Assembly (NCBI RefSeq): GCF_001612685.1 | Contig: NZ_BDAY01000012.1 | Location: forward strand, 59,348 to 123,347 | Direction: 5' to 3' | DNA from: Nocardia altamirensis NBRC 108246 | GTDB lineage: Bacteria; Actinomycetota; Actinomycetes; Mycobacteriales; Mycobacteriaceae | DNA length: 64,000 nt | In this document: positions 1 through 9,319 of the stretch, piece by piece | How the letters are laid out: each line of letters starts with the position of its first letter | How positions within the stretch are numbered: position 1 is the first letter of the stretch | The notes under the pieces: model-generated | Database searches by the model: none | The model's input: only the letters and a program-made list of their open reading frames with translations | What the model was told of the DNA's origin: nothing | Position numbers and translations under genes: made by a program

Positions 1-162
1 GTCCTTGCACTCGGTGACGGATGCCCTGAGCTGCGTGTCCACTGATTTCGGCGTCGATGTCAATGCGAACGAAGTTGCGACGATCGCCGCAACGCCGAGC
101 ACCGCAGGCGCGGCAACGGCCGAAGCGAGGCGATGTCGCGCGAGGAGCTCGCGTAAACCCAT
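1..162 (-). CDS. N-terminal part of a signal-anchored protein (truncated by window edge)
   Basis: The reading frame begins at ATG 160-162 on the minus strand and stays open for 54 codons to the first base of the window, so only the N-terminus is seen. It starts MGLRELLARHRL and then has a hydrophobic stretch (about residues 13-34, rich in Ala, Val, Leu) followed by a polar segment with one Cys near the edge. This is the pattern of a signal peptide or an uncleaved signal anchor with most of the protein outside the membrane. No family can be named from 54 residues. The frame is supported by start position, codon composition and the hydrophobic core. Confidence 0.5.
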   Translation of the reverse strand, partial: MGLRELLARHRLASAVAAPAVLGVAAIVATSFALTSTPKSVDTQLRASVTECKD

Positions 163-433
163 GTCCTGATCCCCATTCCAAATTAGCGACAAAACAGACG
201 GACAGCCCCCCGAGGCCGTATGTCACCAAGGACGTCGTGAATGGGGGGTCGAGTGTTACCGACTGGATGGATTGGTGATCTTGACCAGTGGGCACGGCAG
301 TCCGCCGACTTTGCTGGTCACCGACGGTATCAGCGGTTTCCGTGACAACCGGCACAGTTAAGCTCCGCTAACACTGAGGTCAATTTGCCCCGAATTGTCG
401 GGGGATTCATTTTCTATATGGAGGCGATGCCTT
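163..433. other. Intergenic region, promoter of the truncated minus-strand gene
   Basis: No convincing gene. It holds the upstream region of the truncated minus-strand gene and the downstream end of the membrane-protein gene. A 7-bp inverted repeat (TGACCAG at 282-288, CTGGTCA at 314-320) is present with a 25-base spacer, but no clear function can be assigned. Confidence 0.4.
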
Positions 434-1306
434 TCATCGCGTGGCGCCGCGTGGTGTCCGGGATACGGGGAGGCCCGACAGTGCTGCTGCGGTCGCGGCG
501 ATCTCATCGATCGGCTTGTCTACCAAGCCCTCGATGCTGACCATCGGCGACTGGTAGGTCCGGCTGTTGGTCCTGGCGAGGGAAGCCTGCCAGCTGGAGA
601 GCTGCCGCAGGTAGATGTCGTCGTCGTGCAACACGAAAGCGAGCACCTGGCGGGGGTCGCTTGCTGTCGCGCGCAGCGGAATGACCCTGATCTCGCGGAC
701 TGATTCCCAGCCGACTCGCACCTTGTGCTTCGACGTGTGCACGCCATCGGCATCGAGGACAACCGCTCCACCCGAGAGCGCCGAGTACAACAACCAGCCG
801 CAATACCAAAAGACTGGGACAGCCACGACTACCGCGATTCCCGTCACCCACGGGTTCGACACGAGCCAGCCCGTAACGAGCAGCAGAATGCTTATGCACA
901 CGTAGGGCGCCAAGATCAGTAGGAGGCCGCGCAATCGAACCCTGATCTCCAGTGGCTCGGATGACCCGGGCGCGATCTGTTCCCGAGGTGCCCCCTGGCT
1001 GACGTTCAGGATCTTGGTCAATGCGAGCTTGCGGCGAGCGGCGACGACGACAAGTCCGATCGCGCCAATGATGATCACGGGCAACGAATCTGTGGACTTC
1101 AGGCCCATCTTCCCTGTGCCGAACCCCAGTAGGAAACCGAGGATCGGGATGGCGGGAAGGACGATCGCGGCCGTCTGAACCGGGAAGCGCTGCAACGCTT
1201 TCTCGGCATACGCCCGCGCGATGCGGTCGGTCTCGGGATCGGCGGCGGGTTCGCCGCGCAGTAGTGCCTTGCGGGTGGCACGGTCCAGGTCACGCCAGGT
1301 GTTCAT
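434..1306 (-). CDS. Membrane protein of unknown function, 290 aa
   Basis: The start at ATG 1304-1306 (MNTWRDLD) is preferred over an upstream in-frame codon because AGGGAG lies just upstream. The first ~45 residues are polar and helical, followed by two hydrophobic segments (about 45-62 and 70-90). A second pair is at about 125-145 and 150-175, giving roughly four membrane spans. The C-terminal ~110 residues are soluble and contain a stretch (GGAVVLDADGVH, then VGWESVREIRVI) resembling the PH-like domains at the ends of many actinobacterial membrane proteins. That comparison is an inference. No catalytic motif is visible. It is divergent from rpoB2 and probably not functionally linked to it. 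Confidence 0.75.
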   Translation of the reverse strand: MNTWRDLDRATRKALLRGEPAADPETDRIARAYAEKALQRFPVQTAAIVLPAIPILGFLLGFGTGKMGLKSTDSLPVIIIGAIGLVVVAARRKLALTKILNVSQGAPREQIAPGSSEPLEIRVRLRGLLLILAPYVCISILLLVTGWLVSNPWVTGIAVVVAVPVFWYCGWLLYSALSGGAVVLDADGVHTSKHKVRVGWESVREIRVIPLRATASDPRQVLAFVLHDDDIYLRQLSSWQASLARTNSRTYQSPMVSIEGLVDKPIDEIAATAAALSGLPVSRTPRGATR

Positions 1307-1741
1307 GAGCTCCCTCTGTCTGAGGGGCCGCACCTTAACTGATCAAGGTGACCGCTGTGCCCGCCTCGGTCGGCGGCCGGTCCCGTCCACGCGTTGACCA
1401 AATGTCGCTAATGGTCTTGACGAATGGCCTATTGAGATGTCATTATTAATACAGGAGGACATCGGGAATTGGATGTCTTCTTTCTTTCTGCCCTCGACAT
1501 CTGTCGTATTCGGGTGTAATTTGAGACTTCGCGCCCGGGGCGTGTGCTGTCCAACTCTCGAAATATGAAATGACCGTGGAAAGCGGCGCAGTCTGCGCGC
1601 CACTTTCCACCCGTTGTTGTCGAGTCAGGTCAGGACGGCATCCCGCACGGTGCGCACAGGGAAAAACGGCCAACAGGACAAGCAGATACCGCGACGACCA
1701 CGCGAATGTGTGGGCGGCGCGAGGTGCTGGAAGGACGCATC
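1307..1741. other. Divergent intergenic region upstream of rpoB2
   Basis: About 435 bases without a gene, between the minus-strand membrane protein and rpoB2. It is more AT-rich than its surroundings around 1425-1475 and 1560-1572. It must hold both promoters and carries a strong hairpin at 1576-1610, listed separately. Short ORFs here have no ribosome-binding sites and look like chance. Confidence 0.5.
1576..1610 (+). promoter_or_regulatory. Hairpin in the rpoB2 leader region
   Basis: GTGGAAAG (1576-1583) pairs perfectly with CTTTCCAC (1603-1610). Inside, GGCGC and GCG(C)GCC extend the stem with small mismatches. It lies about 130 bases before the rpoB2 start codon. It is not followed by a clean T-run, so it is either an operator-type palindrome or a leader structure rather than a simple terminator. 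No function is proven. Confidence 0.4.
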
Positions 1742-4700
1742 TTGGCACTCTCGAATCAGACCGAGTTCACCACTACCGATACCACGCCGAAGCGGGTGTC
1801 CTTCGCCAAACTCCGTGAACCCCTAGAGGTTCCAGGCTTGCTGGACATCCAGCGCGAATCGTTCGACTGGTTGATCGGCGCACCGGCCTGGCTCGAACGG
1901 GCGGCGGCCCGCGAGGATACCTCCGGGGGCGGGCTCGCGGAGATGCTCGACGAGATCAGCCCGATCGAGGACTTCGCCGCGACGATGTCGCTGACCCTGT
2001 CCGAACCCCGCTTCGAGGAGGTCAAGGCCTCGGTCGCGGAATGCAAAGACAAGGACATGACCTACGCGGCGCCGCTGTTCGTCACCGCGGAGTTCATCAA
2101 CAACAACACCGGTGAGATCAAGAGCCAGACGGTCTTCATGGGGGATTTCCCGATGATGTCCGACAAGGGCACCTTCGTCGTCAACGGCACCGAGCGCGTT
2201 GTCATTTCGCAGCTGGTCCGGTCGCCGGGGGTGTACTTCGAGCAGGACGTCGACGAGACGACCAACAAGGATCTGCACAGCGTGCGCGTCATCCCGTCGC
2301 GCGGCGCCTGGCTGGAGTTCGATATCGATAAGCGCGACACCGTCGGCGTTCGCATCGACCGCAAACGCAGGCAGCCGGTGACGGTCCTGCTCAAGGCGCT
2401 CGGCTGGACCAGCGCGCAGATCGCCGAGCGGTTCGGCTTCTCCGGGATCATGATGACGTCGCTGGAGAAGGACAACACCCCTGGCACCGACGAGGCGTTG
2501 CTCGATATCCATCGCAAGCTGCGTCCCGGCGAGCCGCCGACCAAGGAGTCCGCGCAGCACCTGCTGGAGAACCTCTTCTTCAAGGAGAAGCGCTACGACC
2601 TGGCGCGCGTCGGTCGCTACAAGATGAACAAGAAGCTCGGCATCCATACCGGCGAGGCCATCGGGTCCAGGGTGCTCACCGAGGAAGATCTCGTCACGAT
2701 CATCGAATACCTGCTGCGGCTGCACGCGGGGGAATCGGTGATGACCGCGCCGGGCGGGATCGAGGTGCCGGTCGAGGTCGACGACATCGACCACTTCGGT
2801 AATCGTCGGCTGCGCACCGTCGGTGAGCTGATTCAGAACCAGATGCGAATCGGGTTGTCCCGGATGGAGCGGGTGGTCCGCGAGCGGATGACGACCCAGG
2901 ACGTCGAGGCGATCACGCCGCAGTCGCTGATGAATATTCGCCCGGTCGTCGCCGCGATCAGGGAGTTCTTCGGCACCTCGCAGATGTCGCAGTTCATGGA
3001 CCAGCGCAACCCGCTGTCCAGCCTGACCCACAAGCGTCGCCTGTCTGCGCTCGGGCCTGGCGGGTTGAGCAGGGAACGCGCCAGCCTCGAGGTGCGCGAC
3101 GTGCACTACAGCCACTACGGCCGGATGTGCCCGATCGAGACGCCCGAAGGCCCGAGCATCGGGTTGATGGGTTATCTGTCGGTGTACGCGCGGGTCAATC
3201 CGTTCGGGTTCATCGAGACGCCGTATCGAAAAGTGGTCGGCGGCAGGGTGACCGACGAGATCGAGTATCTGACCGCCGATCAGGAAGACCTGCGGGTGGT
3301 GGCGCAGGCGAACGAGCCGGTCGATGCCGATGGCAGGCTCGTCGCCGCGCGAGTCGCGGTGCGGCGCAAGAATTCCGAGGTCGAGATCATCGATTCGACG
3401 CAGGTCGACTACATGGATGTGTCACCGCGCCAGATGGTTTCGGTGGCGACGGCGATGATTCCGTTTCTCGAGCACGACGACGCCAACCGTGCCCTGATGG
3501 GCGCGAACATGCAGAAGCAGGCCGTTCCGCTGGTCCGGTCGGAGGCTCCGGTGGTCGGCACCGGGATGGAGTCGCGCGCCGCGATCGATTCGGGCGAGAT
3601 GGTGGTGAACGAGAAGCCCGGTGTGGTGGAGGAGGTTTCGGCCGACTACATCACCGTGATGGCCGACGACGGGGCCCGCAAGTCGTATCGCCTGCGCAAG
3701 TTCGCTCGCTCGAACCAGGGCACCTGCCTCAATCAGCGTCCGATCGTCGGTGAGGGACAGCGGGTGGAGGTCGGCGAGGTGCTCGCCGATGGTCCGTGCA
3801 CCGTGAACGGCGAGATGGCGCTGGGGAAGAACCTTTTGGTGGCGATCATGCCGTGGGAGGGGCACAACTACGAGGACGCGATCATCCTGTCGCAGCGCCT
3901 CGTCGAGGAAGACGTGCTCACCTCGATCCACATCGAGGAACACGAGATCGATGCCCGCGACACCAAACTCGGTGCCGAAGAGATCACCCGCGACATCCCG
4001 AACGCCTCGGACGAATCACTAGCCGATCTCGACGAGCGCGGCATCATTCGTATCGGTGCCGAGGTGCGCGACGGTGACATCCTGGTCGGCAAGGTCACCC
4101 CGAAGGGGGAAACCGAGCTGACCCCGGAAGAGCGGCTGCTGCGCGCGATCTTCGGTGAGAAGGCCCGCGAAGTCCGCGACACCTCACTGAAGATGAAGCA
4201 CGGTGAGTCCGGCAAAGTCATCGGCATCCGTATGTTCTCGCGCGAAGACGACGATGACCTGCCACCCGGTGTCAATGAGCTTGTGCGCGTGTATGTGGCG
4301 CAGAAGCGCAAGATCCAGGACGGCGACAAGCTCGCAGGCCGCCACGGCAACAAGGGCGTCATCGGCAAGATCCTCCCCATCGAGGACATGCCGTTCCTGC
4401 CCGACGGCACCCCGGTCGACATCATCCTCAATACGCACGGTGTGCCGCGCCGGATGAACATCGGCCAGATCCTGGAAACGCACCTCGGCTGGATCGGCAA
4501 GGCAGGCTGGAACATTCAGGTCGCCGATGGCACCCGGCCGGACTGGGCCAAGGCTTTGCCCGCGGAGTTGTTGTCCGCCGAACCGGACACGAATCTGGCC
4601 ACGCCGGTCTTCGACGGCGCGCGCGAGGAAGAGCTCGCCGGCCTGCTCGGCTCGACACTGCCCAACCGCGACGGCGAGGTCATGGTCGGAACAGATGGCA

Positions 4701-5218
4701 AGGCAACGCTTTTCGACGGCCGCAGCGGTGAACCGTTCCCGTACCCCATCGCCGTCGGCTATATGTACATTCTCAAATTGCATCACCTGGTCGACGACAA
4801 GATCCACGCCCGTTCGACCGGTCCGTACTCGATGATCACCCAGCAGCCGCTCGGCGGTAAGGCCCAGTTCGGTGGCCAGCGCTTCGGTGAAATGGAGTGC
4901 TGGGCGATGCAGGCCTACGGCGCGGCGTACACGCTGCAGGAACTGCTGACCATCAAGTCCGACGACATCGTCGGGCGGGTGAAGGTTTACGAGGCGATCG
5001 TCAAGGGCGAGAACATCCCGGAGCCGGGCGTCCCGGAGTCGTTCAAAGTCCTGCTCAAGGAGCTCCAGTCGCTGTGCCTCAACGTCGAAGTCCTCTCCGC
5101 GGGCTCTGCCATCGAACTCAATCGCGGTGACGACGACGAAATAGACCGCACCGCCGCCAATCTCGGAATCACCCTGTCCCGCAACGAACCCGCAACGGTC
5201 ACCGATCTCCCCGGCTGA
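1742..5218 (+). CDS. rpoB2: Second RNA polymerase beta subunit (RpoB2)
   Basis: Full-length beta subunit, 1158 aa, of the catalytic core of RNA polymerase. The TTG start at 1742 has GGAAGGA six bases upstream and matches the start region of mycobacterial RpoB (conserved [18 protein letters not shown] follows). The rifampicin region is recognisable ([20 protein letters not shown]). Using E. coli numbering, Asp516, His526 and Ser531 are retained. The protein differs from the usual actinobacterial sequence at 511 (Met), 518 (Arg), 523 (Ser), 552 (Tyr), 568 (Ser), 572 (Met, residue 476 here) and 574 (Tyr). Ordinary rpoB is followed by rpoC. Here a terminator and an unrelated minus-strand gene follow, so this is the extra copy known from Nocardia, where rpoB2 is linked to rifampicin resistance. 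Resistance for this allele is inferred. Confidence 0.95.
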   Translation: MALSNQTEFTTTDTTPKRVSFAKLREPLEVPGLLDIQRESFDWLIGAPAWLERAAAREDTSGGGLAEMLDEISPIEDFAATMSLTLSEPRFEEVKASVAECKDKDMTYAAPLFVTAEFINNNTGEIKSQTVFMGDFPMMSDKGTFVVNGTERVVISQLVRSPGVYFEQDVDETTNKDLHSVRVIPSRGAWLEFDIDKRDTVGVRIDRKRRQPVTVLLKALGWTSAQIAERFGFSGIMMTSLEKDNTPGTDEALLDIHRKLRPGEPPTKESAQHLLENLFFKEKRYDLARVGRYKMNKKLGIHTGEAIGSRVLTEEDLVTIIEYLLRLHAGESVMTAPGGIEVPVEVDDIDHFGNRRLRTVGELIQNQMRIGLSRMERVVRERMTTQDVEAITPQSLMNIRPVVAAIREFFGTSQMSQFMDQRNPLSSLTHKRRLSALGPGGLSRERASLEVRDVHYSHYGRMCPIETPEGPSIGLMGYLSVYARVNPFGFIETPYRKVVGGRVTDEIEYLTADQEDLRVVAQANEPVDADGRLVAARVAVRRKNSEVEIIDSTQVDYMDVSPRQMVSVATAMIPFLEHDDANRALMGANMQKQAVPLVRSEAPVVGTGMESRAAIDSGEMVVNEKPGVVEEVSADYITVMADDGARKSYRLRKFARSNQGTCLNQRPIVGEGQRVEVGEVLADGPCTVNGEMALGKNLLVAIMPWEGHNYEDAIILSQRLVEEDVLTSIHIEEHEIDARDTKLGAEEITRDIPNASDESLADLDERGIIRIGAEVRDGDILVGKVTPKGETELTPEERLLRAIFGEKAREVRDTSLKMKHGESGKVIGIRMFSREDDDDLPPGVNELVRVYVAQKRKIQDGDKLAGRHGNKGVIGKILPIEDMPFLPDGTPVDIILNTHGVPRRMNIGQILETHLGWIGKAGWNIQVADGTRPDWAKALPAELLSAEPDTNLATPVFDGAREEELAGLLGSTLPNRDGEVMVGTDGKATLFDGRSGEPFPYPIAVGYMYILKLHHLVDDKIHARSTGPYSMITQQPLGGKAQFGGQRFGEMECWAMQAYGAAYTLQELLTIKSDDIVGRVKVYEAIVKGENIPEPGVPESFKVLLKELQSLCLNVEVLSAGSAIELNRGDDDEIDRTAANLGITLSRNEPATVTDLPG

Positions 5219-5233
5219 CCCGCTCGCCGGATC

Positions 5234-5264
5234 GCCGCGCACCGAATTTTGGTGCGCGGCTTTT
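5234..5264 (+). terminator. Rho-independent terminator after rpoB2
   Basis: Perfect 10-bp stem GCCGCGCACC / GGTGCGCGGC with a 7-base loop, followed by TTTT. It lies 15 bases after the rpoB2 stop codon and also faces the convergent oxidoreductase gene. Confidence 0.9.
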
Positions 5265-5274
5265 CGGTTCCAGG

Positions 5275-6468
5275 TCAGCGCGTTGTCACCGCGTCACGGC
5301 GGTTGGCCTGCAACACCTCTCGGCGCTTCTTGTCGGTGGCCCAGGCCGGGATGCGGAACGAACCCGGCTTCCTTGCCTCCATGCCCAACTGCTTGACGGT
5401 GCTCCAGCACACGAGCTCCTTGAGCGCCGCAGCGGCACGACCGCCCAGATGAAACCGGGTCGCAGTGTCGTTGCGATGACCGAGCTGGATGACGCCGGCT
5501 CGACGGCCGAGGCTGATGCCCTGTCCGACGAACACCAGCGCGATAGGCGTTGGCTCAGTCCCCGCGATGCGGCTGAGCACCGTATCGGCGGCGTACGCAC
5601 CCAGCGGACCCGCGGCCTGGCAGCTCATCCGGAACGGCAGGTCCGACGGCGCCGCCGCATCACCGGCCGCGACGATGCGCGCGTCATCCACACTGGTCAA
5701 CGTCTCGTCCGTGAGCAGCCGACCCAGCGCGTCGGTGCGCAGCCCACTGCGCACGGCCATATCCGGCACCCCGAATCCGGCGGTCCACACGGTCACCGCA
5801 CTCCGCAGCGTGTGACCGCCGCTGAGCTGCACGGTAGCTCGCGTCACCGCCGTCACCTTCGCTTCGGGGCCGTCGAGCACGGTCACCCCCAACTGTGCCA
5901 ACCGCTTGGCCACCGCACGCCGACCCCCGGACCGTAGATACGGCCCGAGCACTCCGCCGCAGACCAGGGTCACGATGCGACCCGACTCCGCCAACTCCGC
6001 GGCCGTCTCGATCCCGGTCGGCCCGCCACCGACCACGGTGATCGCGGCCGTCGCAGGCGTGGCGGCAAGCACGGCGCGCAGCCGCTGCGCCTCCTCCAAC
6101 GAGGCGACCGGATAGGCGAACTCGGCCACACCCGGCACCTGCGGATCGGCACTGCCGCTGCCCACCGCATAGATCAGATAGTCGTACTCGACCGTCCCGC
6201 CTGCCGCCAACGTCAGGCTCCGCCCGGCGGCGTCGATCCGCGAGACGGTGTCGACAATCAGCCGGATGTCCGAGCCGAGCACGTCCCGGTAGTCGACCAC
6301 CGCATCGTCGGTGCCACCCACGAGCTGATGCAGGCGAATCCGCTCGACGAAAGTCGCGCGCGGGTTGATCAGCGTCACCGTCACGTCGGCACGCTGTGTC
6401 AGCCGGTTGGCGGCCAGGACACCGGCGTACCCGCCGCCGATCACAACCACTGTGGTGTTCCCAGTCAT
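5275..6468 (-). CDS. FAD/NAD(P)-dependent oxidoreductase (NDH-2-like), 397 aa
   Basis: The start ATG 6466-6468 follows GAAGGAGA. The N-terminus VVVIGGGYAGVLAANRL is a classic FAD-binding GxGxxG/A Rossmann motif. A second dinucleotide motif is present (ITVVGGGPTGIETAAEL), and AAGDAAAP near residue 280 is the conserved Asp-containing FAD-binding motif. This is the architecture of pyridine-nucleotide disulfide oxidoreductases and type II NADH dehydrogenases. No CxxxxC redox pair is seen, which fits the NDH-2-like class. It is a paralogue of the gene at 11326-12501 (shared VERIRLHQL / VERVRLHQL segment), which follows an ECF41 sigma gene. An ECF41-type promoter lies directly upstream. Confidence 0.85.
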   Translation of the reverse strand: MTGNTTVVVIGGGYAGVLAANRLTQRADVTVTLINPRATFVERIRLHQLVGGTDDAVVDYRDVLGSDIRLIVDTVSRIDAAGRSLTLAAGGTVEYDYLIYAVGSGSADPQVPGVAEFAYPVASLEEAQRLRAVLAATPATAAITVVGGGPTGIETAAELAESGRIVTLVCGGVLGPYLRSGGRRAVAKRLAQLGVTVLDGPEAKVTAVTRATVQLSGGHTLRSAVTVWTAGFGVPDMAVRSGLRTDALGRLLTDETLTSVDDARIVAAGDAAAPSDLPFRMSCQAAGPLGAYAADTVLSRIAGTEPTPIALVFVGQGISLGRRAGVIQLGHRNDTATRFHLGGRAAAALKELVCWSTVKQLGMEARKPGSFRIPAWATDKKRREVLQANRRDAVTTR

Positions 6469-6503
6469 GGTGTCTCCTTCGCTCCCAGAGGGTTCGAACA
6501 CAA

Positions 6504-6530
6504 GACACCGCCCCCGCGTCCCGTGTGACA
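6504..6530 (-). promoter_or_regulatory. ECF41-type promoter (TGTCACA-N16-TGTC)
   Basis: Read on the minus strand, TGTCACA (6530-6524) is followed after exactly 16 bases by TGTC (6507-6504). It lies about 36 bases upstream of the oxidoreductase ATG. The published ECF41 promoter consensus, from memory, is TGTCACA-N16-CGTC, so this matches except for one base in the -10 element. An ECF41 sigma gene lies 4 kb away at 10276-11244. Confidence 0.6.
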
Positions 6531-6555
6531 CCCGGTGACGCAGGTCACGCAGCGG

Positions 6556-7896
6556 CTATCGGCCCGCGACCGGGAACGCGCAGCTCGCTGGGGGATCGAT
6601 CAGGATGCAGAAGGCGGGCGCGCGGGTGGGTTGGTAGTCGCCGGGGACACCACCTGCGGAGATGAGCTGGGTGTAGGTGCCGACCGCGTCGGTGGGGCGG
6701 CGGGAGAGCGAGGGGTCGGTGCGCACGTCGACCGTGTAGAGGCCGAATCGTGGGGTGTAGCTGCCCCATTCGTAGTTGTCGGTGATGCTCCAGTAGTTGT
6801 AGCCGATGACGTTCATGCCGTCGGCCTTCGCGCGCTGGATCCAGTAGACGGTGTCGCGCAGATGGTCGCTGCGGCTGTAGCCGTCGGGGCGCGGCCCGCC
6901 GTTGGCGGTGGGCATGCCGTTCTCGACGATGTAGAGCGGTTTGCCCGGGAAGCGCTGCGAATAGTGTTGCAGCGCATAGTAGATGCCTTCGGTGCGGATC
7001 GGCAGATCCCAGATGTTCATGCCGGGCAGCGTCGGCGCGGCGGAGCCGAGCGCCCTGGTGACCGCCCCGAGCACAGTCTGCATCGGGTCGTAGGCGAAGT
7101 AGTAGTCGATGCCGACATAGTCGAGCCGGTCCGCGATGCGGTTGATGAACGAACCGTTGATCTGGTCGTTCGCGCCTGCGACATAGCCGACGTTGCTGGT
7201 CACCTGGGCGCCGGGCTGGACGGCGTGAATGTGGTCGTAGATGGCGTTGTGCGCCTGCGCGAGTCGCACCTCCATCTCGCCGGCGTCCGCCTTGCCCCTG
7301 CGGACCTCGTGCGAGATGTAGGCGATCGGCTCGTTCACCGTGACCCACAGCGGATTACGGGAGGCGTAGCGGTCGACGACGCCGCGCATGGCGGACAGCC
7401 AGTCCTCGACCATGCCAGGGTTGCGCCAGCCGCCGCGGTCGACGGCCCAGCCGGGGTAGACCCAGTGGTCGAGGGTGATCATCGGCCGCATCCCCGACTG
7501 CGCGATCTTCGCGATGACGGCGTCGTAGAAGCGGAATGCGCCCTCGTCCCAGACTCCTGGCGCCGGCTGCAGCCGAGCCCATTCGATGCCGACCCGGAAC
7601 ACTTGCACGCCGAGCCCGGCGGCCAAGTCGATATCGGACGCATAGCGGCCATAGAAGTCGACCGAATCCTGCAACCCGTCGTAGTCGGGATGGTTGGGAA
7701 TGTATCGCGTCCAATTGCTGTCGGGCGCACGTCCTTCGGATTGGAATCCGGAAGACGCGACACCCCAGAGGAAGCCACCGTCCAACGGCGCTGCCGCGGC
7801 GACCGGCCGTAGCAGCGGGGACGCCGATGCGGTCGTGCACACCAGCACGGTCGACGCGGTGGCGGCGAGTACGGCCAGGGCATACCGGAATCGCAT
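6556..7896 (-). CDS. Secreted family 1-type glycoside hydrolase (beta-glucosidase-like)
   Basis: About 446 aa. GAGG precedes two adjacent ATG codons (7897-7899 and 7894-7896); the spacing favours the second. Residues 1-27 form a signal peptide ending near ASA. The mature part follows the GH1 pattern: FLWGVASSGFQSEG near the start, WVTVNEP with the acid/base Glu (about residue 190) and YIVENGMP with the nucleophile Glu (about residue 326). NYWSITDNYEWGSY with the aglycone-site Trp residues is near the end. The enzyme should hydrolyse beta-glycosides outside the cell; the substrate cannot be told. An upstream Cys at about residue 21 could in principle be a lipobox, but the context (VLVCTTAS) does not fit well. 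Confidence 0.85.
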   Translation of the reverse strand: MRFRYALAVLAATASTVLVCTTASASPLLRPVAAAAPLDGGFLWGVASSGFQSEGRAPDSNWTRYIPNHPDYDGLQDSVDFYGRYASDIDLAAGLGVQVFRVGIEWARLQPAPGVWDEGAFRFYDAVIAKIAQSGMRPMITLDHWVYPGWAVDRGGWRNPGMVEDWLSAMRGVVDRYASRNPLWVTVNEPIAYISHEVRRGKADAGEMEVRLAQAHNAIYDHIHAVQPGAQVTSNVGYVAGANDQINGSFINRIADRLDYVGIDYYFAYDPMQTVLGAVTRALGSAAPTLPGMNIWDLPIRTEGIYYALQHYSQRFPGKPLYIVENGMPTANGGPRPDGYSRSDHLRDTVYWIQRAKADGMNVIGYNYWSITDNYEWGSYTPRFGLYTVDVRTDPSLSRRPTDAVGTYTQLISAGGVPGDYQPTRAPAFCILIDPPASCAFPVAGR

Positions 7897-8096
7897 CACC
7901 TCAGGGTAACTGGCTGTGCACCGCCGACATCCGCGATCGCGAGAATCAAGAACAGTTGCGCGCCAATATGTTTTACCGATAAGGCACGGCTGCCCTGGGT
8001 AGCGTACGAAACGCCGACGATCGGAGACTCGCCAGAATATTTTCCGTGGCGGGCGTGGCGAGTGCCCCGATCGGCGACATCACGACAACGCGCGAA

Positions 8097-8459
8097 TCAG
8101 GCGGCAGGCGAACTGTAGACGCCGAACTCGTTGCCCGAAACGTCGGCGAGATGCGCGAAGGTCAGTCCGGATGCGCTGGTGATCGGTGGCACAACCACCT
8201 TGGCGCCCAAGCGCTCCGCCTCGGCGACGGTGGCGCCGACATTCGCCACCTCGACGAAGACGACCGCGTGATTCTGCGCGGCCTGCTCGGTGTGCGCGAT
8301 ACCGCCGACGGGAATCTCGCTGCCCGGGTAACGGACCAGGTCGTAGCTGTCGTTCTCGGGGTCGCTGACGAAGGTCCAGCCGAACAGTGCACCGTAGAAG
8401 GACTTGGCCTGCTCCGGCTCGTTGCTGCCGACCTGGAACCAGTTGATCGTGTTGGTCAT
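8097..8459 (-). CDS. VOC (glyoxalase/bleomycin resistance) family protein, 120 aa
   Basis: The start ATG 8457-8459 follows GGAGG. The protein has two beta-alpha-beta-beta-beta repeats typical of the vicinal oxygen chelate fold. The first begins INWFQVGSNEPEQAKSFYGA (FYxxLFGW-type motif) and the second ends LADVSGNEFGVYS, with the usual terminal Glu. Short single-domain members of this type are often annotated as glyoxalase or hydroxylase-like, but substrates are mostly unknown. It lies downstream of, and in the same direction as, the WYL regulator at 8540-9238, with an 80-base gap. The two are probably one transcription unit. Confidence 0.8.
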   Translation of the reverse strand: MTNTINWFQVGSNEPEQAKSFYGALFGWTFVSDPENDSYDLVRYPGSEIPVGGIAHTEQAAQNHAVVFVEVANVGATVAEAERLGAKVVVPPITSASGLTFAHLADVSGNEFGVYSSPAA

Positions 8460-8539
8460 CTCTGTGCCTCCGGGAGAGTGGATGTCGTTGTGCGGGACCA
8501 CTCTCACGCGGCGCGGCGACAACCCCCTGTCGGTGTTTT

Positions 8540-9238
8540 CTAGAGCGAGACCATCCGCACAATGCATTCGGCGGGGATGGTCATTTCCGGACGGCCGCCC
8601 GCAGGCATCGGAATGTCGGTGACTGCCACATCCGCGATGCGGTCGAGGCGAAAAACGCGCTGACCTTCGCGCAACCTGCACCACGCGACGAGGTACCAGC
8701 CCCGCTCGCCGACGAGGAACCCGGACGGCTCCACCTCGCGTTCGGTGCACTCGCCGACCTTGTCCTGATACTTCAACCGCAGCACGCGTTCGACCTCGAT
8801 CGCCTGCTCGATCACCGCCGGAATCTGCTGTGCCGGCTGCGTCTCCCGCGACTCCAGCACCCGCACCCGCGCGGCCAGCTCGCGTGCGCCGCTGGCATTG
8901 CGTTCCGGCATCGCCGCGAGAATCTTGTCCAGCGCGCTGCGCCCGGCCCGATCGAACGGCGCACCCTGACCGCGTTCCAACGCGACCGCGATGGCGACCG
9001 CCTCCGCCGGGGTGAAGTTGAGCGGCGGCAAGGACATCGTCTTCTCGAGCGCATAACCGCCGCGTCGCCCGACGTCGGCATAGATCGGCACCCCCGCCTG
9101 CTGCAGCGCACCGATGTCCCGCTCGATGGTGCGCACGCTGACCTCGTACCGCCCGGCCAGTTCCCGCGCGGTCCGCAGCCGCGGCGCCACCGCCCGCAAA
9201 TCCTCGACGATGGCGTACAGCCGATCCGTCCTGTTCAC
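8540..9238 (-). CDS. HTH-WYL domain transcriptional regulator, 232 aa
   Basis: The N-terminal ~60 residues form an HTH_11 winged helix (TARELAGRYEVSVRTIERDIGALQ). A WYL-type ligand-sensing domain follows at about residues 135-205, with GERGWYLVAWCRLREGQRVFRLDRI holding the WYL tripeptide. This is the YafY-like class of one-component regulators in actinobacteria. It is upstream of the VOC gene and divergent from the hypothetical gene at 9320. It probably controls the VOC gene and itself, but no clear palindrome was found in the 80-base divergent gap. Confidence 0.85.
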   Translation of the reverse strand: MNRTDRLYAIVEDLRAVAPRLRTARELAGRYEVSVRTIERDIGALQQAGVPIYADVGRRGGYALEKTMSLPPLNFTPAEAVAIAVALERGQGAPFDRAGRSALDKILAAMPERNASGARELAARVRVLESRETQPAQQIPAVIEQAIEVERVLRLKYQDKVGECTEREVEPSGFLVGERGWYLVAWCRLREGQRVFRLDRIADVAVTDIPMPAGGRPEMTIPAECIVRMVSL

Positions 9239-9319
9239 GCCGTCACGGTAGCCCCGAGCACCGACATCTCCGCTGTTCCACGGCCTGGCAAGGGAACTGA
9301 GCGACCCTATACTCCGAGC

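Noticed and set aside
57..278. 73-codon plus-strand ORF at the window start
   Set aside because: Overlaps the minus-strand signal-anchor gene; Arg/Pro-rich with no ribosome-binding site.
1307..1741. Rifamycin-associated element upstream of rpoB2
   Set aside because: Looked for the conserved 19-bp inverted repeat found upstream of rifamycin-inactivating genes; nothing resembling it was seen.
1823..3115. Long minus-strand ORF opposite rpoB2
   Set aside because: It mirrors the rpoB2 coding frame in high-GC DNA; no start signal and a low-complexity, Arg/Gly/Asp-rich product.
6484..6502. T-arm-like GTTCGAACCCTCTGGGAGC on the minus strand, as in a tRNA 3' end
   Set aside because: No acceptor, D or anticodon arm can be folded upstream; it lies in the promoter of the oxidoreductase gene.
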